A DNA stretch of 24,398 nt, taken from positions 62,075 to 86,472 of the forward strand of contig CDMY01000123.1 of assembly GCA_001179505.1 (NCBI GenBank), written 5' to 3'. The notes under the pieces were generated by a model, which did not search any database, had not been told where the DNA came from, and saw only the letters and a program-made list of their open reading frames with translations. The stretch is from Vitrella brassicaformis. Taxonomy: Eukaryota; Sar; Vitrellaceae. Every line of letters starts with the position of its first letter. Within the stretch, counting starts at the first letter, position 1. This document shows, one piece after another, positions 10,660-18,846 of the stretch. The position numbers and the translations under genes were made by a program.

Positions 10660-13245
10660 TCAGTGTGTCCCGAGGTTTCCTGTAAGCACAGGGTGTGACA
10701 CACCAGTGCGTTGATAGTCGACTCGCTCATTGCAGTCACACACACACAGGTTACTCCTGGTGTCTGTCGTGTCGATAACCGACCCACCTGTAGGATCGTG
10801 CCATCTGGGTCCCCTCTCGCCGTAGATGGCCTCCCAACTTATGTCCGTCGGCAATCCCTGCACCTGACACCACACATCGAATATTGCCCCCACCCCACCC
10901 CACACACACATTGTGTATGTGTTTATGCTAAGTGTGCTTACTCGTCGTTTTTCCTCCTTCCAGAGGTCCTTGTGTGAGATCTCGCTGGGGTGGTACCCGT
11001 GGCCCTTTCGCCAGCTGTTGGTCAGCGGCTGTATACCTTGACCTGCATTGCATTGCAACCCAATGCAATTGCTTGCTTCTTGTGGTGTATTGTGTGTCAT
11101 TTATCTATCTCTCTAGCAACGTACCGACTCCGAGGTAGCTCCATCCGTCTGGCAGTGAGGCGTCGACGGCCTCCCACTTCTTCTCCTCATCGGCAGACAT
11201 AATCTGGTCCAATCGCTCCCTGATGGGATGGATGTAATATATACACACATAAATGACAGACAGACAGATAGAGACACCAAAGCATCCATCCCATCCATGG
11301 GGTCTCTCTCTCTCTCTTGGTGTCTGTGCGCCTCACTGACTGTTTGGTTTGTGGGAATCCCCCGAGCTTCACGTGGTCCTCACTCCACCTGCATTGCATT
11401 GCATGGGGCCATCCATGTGTGCTGTGCCAAGATGTGATGTGCGTGTGTATGTCTGTCTGTCTGACGTGACGAAGGTAACGTACCCTTGTGCTCTGAGCTG
11501 TTTGTATTTGTTGGAGTACTCCCGCATGAAGTCGACAGCCGCAATCCGCCCCTGGGCGTTGTAGAAGCTGGAGGAGAGCCAGTAGGACCATCCTGTGGAC
11601 GCCACAGTGGAGAAGACCGTTCGGTACTGGTACGGCAGCACCAGCCAGTTGAACAAATTGCACACGCCCCAGTAGCTGCGTTGTCAGTGCAGTGCACAAC
11701 ACACAGGCAAGGATGCACACACTCCACTGACGGATGGGTGGATGTGTGTGGTTGGTAGGTTGTTTACAAGAATGAGGCCTGCCATATGTGGTAGAGGTAG
11801 TTCTTGATGCGCTCCTCAGTGGCGATGTACCACTGATGGAATGGACAGACACATCACATAGATACACACACACCACACCACACCACACAGAAAGAAAGAC
11901 AGGCAGATGGGCGCATCGCATACACACATCCTTACACACACACATTGGTGTGTGGTGTGTGCCTGTGAGGTGAGTGAGTGAGATGCGTGTGGCCCTTCCC
12001 TCCTTCCTTCCTCACCTTGACAGTGTCGAAGCTCTGGAAGTTGTTGTCCCAGTACTGTGTGGCGGCCTCGACATAAGCTATGAAGAGGGCGTTGGCGGGC
12101 GGCGCTGCGCAAACCGTCGTGATGCACACCTTCTTCAACGCCTGCATCGCATCGCAGCCATGCATTCCACACACACGAATGCAATGGGGGTGGCTGGGAG
12201 GGTATGGTATACCCTGACTGACCTCTTTGACTCCCTTTTGTGGCATCAAGTAGTCGGCCAGGCGAAACCAAAAGCTCCAGATCGGCGCGAAACCAATCGC
12301 ACTGCAGCCAGCCATTGATTTATCACATTATTGTATGTGTGTAGGTATGTGTGTGTGTGATTTGTTTCCTCACTTCCATGAGGTGAGGATGGCGCTTCTC
12401 TTGACGCTGAGCTTGAACTCACCAGGACACTCATAACGCTCAGGCGCCCTTTACACACATGAACCACCAACAGCATACACGCCAGCCAGCCAGCCACGTG
12501 TGTGTGCGCACGCTTAGGACTCACTGACTCACTCGAAGCTCATTTCGCCGGCCTTTTCCTTGTCAGCGAAAAACAGCCTGTTTGGATTGCTGGGCGAAAA
12601 GGAACCCTCCTTGATCTCAGCCTGACGCAACTCCTGCAGGCATAAACACAGACACGCACAGACAGACAGCCAGGCCAGGCACATTAATTAGATGTGGGTG
12701 GTCTGGTCTCTCTATCTCTCACACACACACGCCGATTGGGGCGATGGCTGACCTGCCTTCTGTAGGCCCTCCACTTGCTCTCGTGCTGCGCCTGCTGGGC
12801 AGCATAGTCCCCCACATACATTACCACACCTGACGTCGCCTGAGTGATTGACAGATCACACGCACACGCACACACACACAATGACCAGGCTCTGTCTTGT
12901 TTGTTCATGTGTTTCGTTCCCTCAAGAGGCACCCACCCACCCACCCACCCACCATGTTAGTGAGGACTGGGTGCCTCTTGAGCAAACTGCACACATCGCA
13001 CACAGGCAAAATACAGACAGACAGACAGACAGGCAGGCGGGCAGGCAGATCCACAGGCACCCTCATAGACTCACACGAGCTGGGCACATCACATCGTACC
13101 TGTTGTATCCGCCCAGCACATATGCAAAAGGCCTGGCAATTGCCTGCAGCGTCTTGTTGCGTTGGATCCCCACCACAGCACGCTGGTACGCCACTCCCGC
13201 ACTCCAGAGAACTGTGCGGAGACCCGCAATGGCTGGATCTGTCAT
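10660..13245 (-). CDS. Mpv17/PMP22-family membrane protein with long loop and C-terminal tail
   Basis: The family comprises small four-helix proteins of inner mitochondrial or peroxisomal membranes, thought to form channels (family knowledge). Fourteen exons, 414 aa: 13245-13100, 12986-12953, 12839-12753, 12633-12533, 12448-12374, 12301-12223, 12141-12016, 11832-11768, 11675-11484, 11388-11341, 11219-11125, 11042-10942, 10863-10788, 10679-10660. Family marks in order: LLKRHPVLTNMATSG, YVGDYAAQQ, then KRSAILTSW, the KEALKKV/PPANALF segment, YLYHIWQ, and the signature-like LFNWLVLPYQYR with GWSYWLSS. Two features are unusual: about 60 hydrophilic residues inserted between the first and second helices, and about 110 residues after the domain, rich in Trp and charge. 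The start MTDPAIAGL at 13245 is preferred; an open frame to 13461 would overlap the divergent gene. For exon 12 an acceptor at 11036 instead of 11042 would drop two codons. Confidence 0.9.
12921..12986 (-). other. 34-nt micro-exon with its own inverted copy in the next intron
   Basis: The exon at 12986-12953 adds 34 nt and restores frame between a phase-2 donor and a phase-0 acceptor. It encodes LLKRHPVLTNM, the motif that precedes TSG in Mpv17 proteins, so it is genuine. CTCAAGAGGCACCCA (12982-12968 in sense) is repeated as its perfect reverse complement TGGGTGCCTCTTGAG at 12935-12921 in the following intron. The 32-nt loop contains the donor ATG|GTGGGT and a (GGGT)n run. Confidence 0.85.
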
Positions 13246-13329
13246 CTCGGCTCGACAAAAGATGAGGACAATTCTAGCGAGCTTTTTCCTTGCTGCGAGC
13301 TTTCTGCCTGGAGGGAAAAGGAGACCCGC
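13246..13329. promoter_or_regulatory. 84-bp divergent intergenic region (bidirectional promoter)
   Basis: Only 84 bp lie between the start codons of the Mpv17-family gene (minus) and the centrin-like gene (plus), so both promoters and both 5' leaders must fit here or overlap the genes. It contains AGCGAGCT (13276-13283) and TGCGAGCT (13294-13301), a near-direct repeat with an 18-bp period, each followed by a T run. There is no TATA box. The same 8-mer recurs upstream of two other genes in the window. Confidence 0.6.
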
Positions 13330-14751
13330 ATGGCGTCCCGTCGTGTCCCTGAGCCTGACGAGCGTCAGTGCCAGGATTTGGTGAATAGAGCGAAAAACAA
13401 TGGAACTCATGTGAGCGTAGCCGAGGTCAAGGAGATGTGGCAGGTATGCACTCCCGCCCACCAGAAGGCTGGGAGGGAGAGAGGCTGGTAGGGTGGTGTG
13501 GTTGTCATGTCATGTTGATGTGGCTTTTTGCGTGTCAGGCGTACAACATCCTCGACGAAAGCGGCGACGGGTGAGTGAGAGAGGGGCCAAGGGTGGGCGG
13601 GCGGGCGGATGGATGGAGTCATTCATTCTCTCATGGACAGAGGGAAGACCTAAGGCCATGCAAGCATGAAAGAAGGCTGAATGTATGTGTGTGGGTGTCT
13701 GTGTGGATGTGACGTACGTGTTGTGTGCAGGCAGGTGAACCTTCGTGAGTTGCGGGCGGCCATCGTATCGCTTGGGCTGAGTGTTGATAGCGCCGCACTC
13801 ACCAAGATCATGCAGGTACGCACCGCACGCCAGAGAGGGGCGGGAGGACGGGCAGAGGACCAGAGGGCACGCGACACGCATACATCCACCCTGTGCTGCC
13901 TGCGTGTTGTGTTGATGCTCGCATGCATGCATGCATCGGGTGGTGCAGGGTGTGGGCGGCGATGACGCGCAGCTGAGTTTCAACGAGTTCTTCGATAAGG
14001 TGTGTTTGCCCTTTGACTATCACGAGCAACACAACATCGGGTCCTTCTTTCTTTGTTTAGATGACGGCCACGGCCAAGGAGCACGAGAAACTCGAGGAGA
14101 TCATGAAGGCAAGAACGAATCAATGACCACACACCACACCGCACAGGCACTCACACAGACACACACACACACACTTGATGGATAGATGGATGGATACCTC
14201 TGTAGGTGAGGCGTGCACTCCACGTGTGTGGGTGTGTGTGTATGTGCGGTCAGATCTTCATGTTGTTCGACGAGGACCGCACGGGCACCATCAGCGTTGC
14301 CAACATTGAGAAGGTCGCCCTCCAACTGGGAGAGAAACTCGACAAGAGCCAACTAGAGGTGGGTGGGGGCCGGTATGTATGAGTGTATGTATGTGTTGAT
14401 GTTATGCCCCACTGATGGATGCCCCACTTGCTGTCCGTGTGTGTGCTGTGTCGTGTTGTATTGTATAGGACATGGTGAAGCTGATTGACAGTGACGGCGA
14501 CGGAGAGATCAGCCCCGAGGACTTCTATCTCGTGCTCACTAGGGGTCAGCGGCCACACACACACACACAGACACATCACACCTGAATCCATCCATCCATC
14601 CATCAAGGCATCCATCAAGGCATCCATCCATCCATCCAGAGAGAGAGAAACTTTCATCCAGATCCATGGCTGGCTGGCTGTGTGTTTGGTTTGAATGCCT
14701 GCAGGCGCGGAGGCCAAACGCAGGAAACAGCAGCAGCAGCGCCAGGGATAG
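13330..14751 (+). CDS. Centrin-like EF-hand protein
   Basis: Centrins are calcium-binding proteins of centrioles, basal bodies and contractile fibres (family knowledge). Eight exons, 185 aa: 13330-13443, 13539-13570, 13731-13815, 13949-13999, 14061-14108, 14254-14358, 14469-14544, 14705-14751. EF1 loop at residues 44-55 is canonical (DESGDGQVNLRE). EF2 (about 78-95) is degenerate. EF3 at 116-127 (DEDRTGTISVAN) has Asn at position 12, as in the third EF hand of classical centrins. EF4 at 152-163 (DSDGDGEISPED) ends in Asp, not the usual Glu. The tail is KRRKQQQQRQG rather than a typical centrin end. The start MASRRVPEPDE follows a short leader; an in-frame ATG upstream would run into the divergent promoter and gene. 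The intron 14109-14253 is GC-AG. The TAG stop lies in a (GATA)n microsatellite. Confidence 0.9.
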
Positions 14752-14760
14752 ATAGATAGA
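14746..14760 (+). repeat. (GATA)n microsatellite containing the centrin stop codon
   Basis: GGATAGATAGATAGATC begins in the penultimate codon, and the first unit supplies the TAG stop. A unit gain or loss downstream would not change the protein. Confidence 0.85.
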
Positions 14761-15366
14761 TCAATGGATAGATGTACGGCCAAGCTGGGTAGGTGTCTGT
14801 GTGGGGTGTGTGTCGGGCGGGAGCATGGGGGCTGGCTCTGGGATTTGGCGGATACATGAGCAAACCTTCTTGTGTTCACCGACAACGGGGCGAGGGGATA
14901 CAGCTATATATATGTCTGTCTCTCGTCTCCCTCCCTCTCCCTCTCTCTCGGCTGTGTGCATATGCGTGTCCGCTTGTATGCATATACATATTCTCATCTG
15001 CTGCTTGATTGACTTGGATTGCGCATCACAGTCAAATCAAAAAAGGAGGCGTTCGTATACATAAGTCACGTGTTACAGCAGCTGCCAAACGTTAATCCCC
15101 CTCACGCACAAATAGACAAACACAATCAACACACACCCATTCAGTCAACCACACACATACAGGTCGCACAGACTGTCATTGGTGATGCCATCAGGCCCTC
15201 CAGCTTATCTCCTCTATCAGACACTCCACATGGCCCACCCACCGATTGACAGTTCCTTGCTCACCTCACTGTCAGATGTACCTTTCTGGACAAGTGGTGG
15301 GTGTGTTGCAATAGCACGTGTGCTCACTCTCCATACAGCCGTGGGCCTCAGAGCGTAACGATGAGC

Positions 15367-15468
15367 CGGCGGGCCTCCTTCTCACGCACATGCTTGATCT
15401 CATCGAGGCAGGCTGCGCACGGCCTGCCTCGATGAGATCAGGTGTTTGTGTTAGAAGGAGGCCCGCCG
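15367..15468 (+). ncRNA. Candidate structured RNA: 102-nt near-perfect hairpin
   Basis: Positions i and j with i+j = 30835 pair without a bulge from 15367/15468 inward. Of 49 positions, 42 are Watson-Crick, 5 are G-U and 2 are C-U mismatches, leaving a 4-nt loop (15416-15419). The outer 15-bp (15368-15382) and inner 18-bp (15396-15413) arms are perfect; wobbles and mismatches sit in the 13-nt middle. The G-U pairs exist only in plus-strand RNA; minus-strand RNA would have A-C mismatches there. This resembles a small-RNA precursor, but a recent inverted duplication or a miniature inverted-repeat element is also possible. Nothing in the sequence shows that it is transcribed. Confidence 0.5.
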
Positions 15469-15610
15469 CCACTTGATCGAACCTCACCCTCATCCGACAG
15501 ACAGACGGCAACCGCCGCACCACACCAGGCAGCGATTCACTTGTGCAGCCAGCCAGCCAATCATCCCTCTGTCTGTCTGTCTGTCTGTCTGTCATCTCTC
15601 CCCCGCCCCC

Positions 15611-15655
15611 CACTCATCAGCCGACACACTCATGGCAGCTGACGGCTGACGAGTG
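15611..15655. repeat. 13-bp stem-loop with one mismatch
   Basis: CACTCATCAGCCG at 15611-15623 pairs with CGGCTGACGAGTG at 15643-15655, with a 19-nt loop. The single A-C mismatch becomes a U-G wobble in minus-strand RNA. It lies 142 bp from the larger hairpin, in the same gene-free region. Confidence 0.6.
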
Positions 15656-16032
15656 AGAGAAGACCGACAGACACGCAAAACCCCACAATACAATACAATG
15701 CAACCAGCTCGCGACAGCAAGAGAGAGGCAGCCAGCCAGCCAGCCAGCCAGTCAGTCGTCGGCACATCGGCCGACATATCCCCCCCCACAAAAGCGCAGC
15801 GCCAGTCAGTCAGTTGTGATGGCCAGCGGGTCGTCACGCTGCCCACCAGCGCCATCGGCATCACCTCCCCAACAGACAGCACCCACCCATGCGACACAGA
15901 CGGTTGTGTGTCCTCTCCTCTGTGTGGCACATCCATCCATCCATGTGTGTGGCTGCCTGCCTGCGGACCACTGCGGCATTCGACTGCAGTCGACGGCCAC
16001 CGCCCCTCAGCTGCAGCAGTGTTTGCCGTTGG

Positions 16033-16075
16033 CTGACCGGCCGCACCCACACTCACTCCCTGACCGGCCGCACCC
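16033..16075. repeat. 16-bp direct repeat, two copies
   Basis: CTGACCGGCCGCACCC occurs at 16033-16048 and again at 16060-16075, a 27-bp period, about 380 bp upstream of the CobW start codon. It could be a tandem duplication or a paired protein-binding site; nothing favours either. Confidence 0.7.
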
Positions 16076-16365
16076 CACATCTCCAGCACAGCACAGGGCC
16101 AAGCAGCCGCCTTCCATCATGGCGGCGCACGAGGCCCCCCTTCCTCCCTCCCTCACCTGAGTGACTCGCCGCGTGCGCATCTGGGCCGCCGACCTCACCG
16201 GAGAGGCCAAAGTGGACGACTGACGACAGACTCGGCACAGGGCGGCCGGAGGGGGTTGGTGCCGCCAGCCGAAAGACGCCGAAGTGGACAGAGAAAACGA
16301 CGCCTTCTCTCCAAGGCGATATCGGCTACCGCGGCGCGGCACGTTCAGCGGCAGCACGATCCGTC

Positions 16366-16373
16366 TGCGAGCT
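16366..16373 (+). promoter_or_regulatory. Candidate promoter 8-mer TGCGAGCT upstream of CobW gene
   Basis: The same 8-mer occurs at 5075-5082 and 13294-13301, both in start-proximal intergenic DNA; a one-base variant is at 13276-13283. Here it ends 80 bp before the ATG. No function is shown. Confidence 0.35.
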
Positions 16374-16453
16374 TAGCTGCAATGGCCCAGGAAAACTCCG
16401 TGGGTTGACTATTTTACCGAAGCGCACCGTAGCGCAGCGCAACAGCTTCATTC

Positions 16454-18846
16454 ATGGGCGGGAGCGGAGGGTCGTGGCGGCTTCTGCTGCGCAAGGCGGG
16501 CGAAGCAGAAAGCGAATTCGAAGGACTCCAGTTCATCGACGCGGCCATCGAGCAGATCATCAACAAGACCACACAAAAGACCAAGTTCACAGGCAGGAAC
16601 AAGGCCAGCCAGCCCGCACACGATGCCGTCAGCATCGCGCAACTCGCCGCTGAGTGCTCCTCGGCAGTGGGCGACGATGGCGGTGACGGCGAATTGCTGA
16701 CTGTGGCGGACCTGCTGAATCGGCGGTGCGACATGTTGTTGAGCATGGATGCCCGTCAGAGCGCCAGGGAGAGCTGCAGCGTGGCCATATCTTTTGTCGA
16801 GGGCGTCAGGAAGGGCCGGGAGGGCGGTGCTCAGGACAGGAAGAATGACGAGCTGGACAGGCTGCTTGGTGAGACCGAAGAAGGCCCGACACCGCACTGT
16901 CGCTTGATTACATCCTGCGTCCATTTCTCCCTCGTGCGGTGTGTGTATGTGTGTGTGTGTGTGTGTATGTGCGCAGAGCGGCTCCAGAAGCAGTTGGTGT
17001 CCATCGACGTGGCGACGAATGGCGATGGAAAGGGCCAGCACACCGTCCCAGTGACCATCATTACAGGGTATCTCGGTTCTGGCAAGACCACCCTCGTCAA
17101 CCACATACTGCGGAGCTCCGCTCACGGCCAGAGATACGCCGTCGTCGAAAACGAATTCGGAGAGGTCGGTGCAGAGAGAGAGACGATGGCCCCCAACGCC
17201 ATCCCTGTCTGTCTGTCTGTCTGTCTGTCTGTGTGAGTGCGTGTCGTCAGGTGGGTGTTGACGAGGCGTTGCTCTTCCACCGGGAGGGGCCGAGTGAGTG
17301 CACAGACGACTCGCACGACCACCATGAGGGCGAACCCGATGCCGGCAGGGGTGTGACGGCGGATGAGGTGGTGCAGCTGGAGAACGGGTGCCTCTGCTGC
17401 TCTCTAAGAGGTAGGTCAGACAGACAGACAGACAGACATGGGAGCATACCAGACGTTTCCATGCGTGTGTTGCGTTGAAGATGATCTGGTTGTTGCTTTG
17501 CATCGGCTGTGTGCGGCCGCGGCCGAGCGGCACCAGCCGCTGGACCACATACTAATCGAAACGACAGGTGCACACACACACGTACACACACCTATATGGT
17601 ATGGACAACCAACGAAACGGCACAGCAGGACAGGGGTCTTTGTGTCATGTTTGTGGATGCGATGCGCACAGGTCTTGCTGACCCCTCCCCGGTCGCGCAG
17701 ACGTTTATCGCCGATCCCACTCTCGCCAAACAGATGCACCTGCAAGGTGGGCACCCAGCATTAGGTGCCGAACAGCAGCCAGCCAGTCACTGGGAAACAA
17801 TACCATCTCAGCTGAGGTTGCTCTGCTGTTGTCGTGCCTGCCTTTCTGCAGGTGTGCTGACAGTTGTTGATTGCCGGACAATCCGAAGGAGGCTGGCCGG
17901 CGGCGCCAACGAGGCCCTCCAGCAGCTGCTCTTCGCCAACACCATCATACTCAACAAGACAGGTAGGATAGATCCACACGTGCAGTCCTCACAAACAGAT
18001 GCCATTATATATGACTTTCTCTCTCCTCGATGCAGACCTCGTGAGCGAGTCGGTGCTGGCCACGGAAATCGAGTCGCGCGTGAGGGAGCTGAATCGCCAT
18101 GCCGTCATAGTCCGTGCGCAGCACGCCGCTGTGGACATTGCCAACGTGCTGGGCTGCCGGCGGTTCTCCTTCGACCAGGCCACACAGCTGGATCCAACAC
18201 TGCTTAGGTACGTGACAGACGTGTCTGTCTATGTGTGTGGATGTATGTATGTGTGTGCGGGTGTATGTATGTGTTCAGCGAGCCTGTTGATTTGCTGCCT
18301 CGGCATGATCCGTCGGTGTCCTCCGTCGTCATACAAGAGGATGGTGAGATACACACCTGACCTGGGTGAGGGCGGTGTGTGGGTTATGGGTTGTGTGTTC
18401 CATGATGCCTGCGCACAGGTGTGGTCGATCTCGCCCGTGCGCGCGCCTGGCTGACGGATGTGGTGCGGCCGTCCCCCACCTCCATGTGGGTCAACTCCAC
18501 CATCTACCGAGTCAAGGGATTCATCTACACGCCACACACAGGTACACACCCTCCATCCATCCATCCACCATGTGTCACGTGTGTCCCTCCTTGCTTCGCT
18601 TCCATCCCATCAGGGGCTGCATCAATGTCTTGGGAGCGTCACATAGTCCACGGCGTGGACGACATGCTGACCATCACGCCGCAGCAGCCAGAGGGCTTGG
18701 GGCAGGCAGACGCGGATACATCGTCTGAGAGGGCGCCCACGAACCGCCTGGTGTTCATTGGGCGGCACATGGGGGCCCACAAGCTGCGGCTGCAGAGAGG
18801 CATGACCAGGTGTTTAGTCGACGACAGTGGGTGGACATTTATATAG
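16454..18846 (+). CDS. CobW/COG0523-family GTPase (putative metallochaperone)
   Basis: G3E-class P-loop GTPases that insert or traffic metals such as zinc or cobalt (family knowledge). Ten exons, 542 aa: 16454-16868, 16977-17164, 17251-17410, 17481-17567, 17672-17746, 17852-17962, 18036-18207, 18279-18343, 18419-18541, 18614-18846. Walker [10 protein letters not shown] is at 169-177, followed by VVENEFGE; the metal-binding CLCC is at 248-251; IETTGLADP near 281-288 is the switch motif; NKTD at 343-346 is the guanine-specificity motif; a CobW C-terminal-type segment follows ([19 protein letters not shown]). Residues 1-162 are an uncharacterised, helix-prone extension without an evident targeting peptide or the CPEL-type motif of eukaryotic ZNG1 proteins. 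A His/Asp-rich loop (DDSHDHHEG, 220-228) before CLCC could bind metal. All introns are GT-AG. The substrate metal cannot be told from sequence. Confidence 0.95.
16939..16970 (+). repeat. (GT)n microsatellite before CobW exon 2
   Basis: In this plus-strand gene the tract before the acceptor reads GT/TG on the plus strand, the mirror of the CA tracts beside minus-strand genes. It ends a few bases before the acceptor at 16976. Confidence 0.9.

Larger units (their letters stand above)
14752..16453. other. 1.7-kb intergenic region between centrin and CobW genes
   Basis: No gene is recognisable on either strand; short open frames here have no family features and no splice support. It contains the centrin 3' UTR, CT-rich tracts (14925-14950), the 102-nt hairpin at 15367-15468, a second hairpin at 15611-15655, (CTGT)n at 15571-15592, (CCAG)n near 15730-15750, a 16-bp direct repeat at 16033-16075, and TGCGAGCT at 16366-16373 near the CobW start. 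The last about 250 bp are GC-rich and low in simple repeats, fitting a promoter or 5' UTR. Confidence 0.6.

Noticed and set aside
13162..13329. Upstream in-frame extension of the centrin-like protein
   Set aside because: It would overlap the first exon of the divergent gene; the extra residues look non-coding.
13246..13461. Upstream in-frame extension of the Mpv17-family protein
   Set aside because: It would run through the centrin promoter and first exon; the ATG at 13245 fits the family length better at this end.
15560..15600. (CTGT)n blocks as a possible CRISPR-like array
   Set aside because: Pure tetranucleotide microsatellite without unique spacers, in a eukaryotic genome.
16414..16746. 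Other minus-strand open frames over CobW exon 1
   Set aside because: Shadows of a GC-rich exon; no family features and no splice context.
16448..17548. 366-aa open frame on the minus strand, the longest single open frame in the window
   Set aside because: It is antisense to the CobW gene and crosses its introns. The plus strand carries Walker A, CLCC and NKTD with consistent splicing, so this is a shadow frame.
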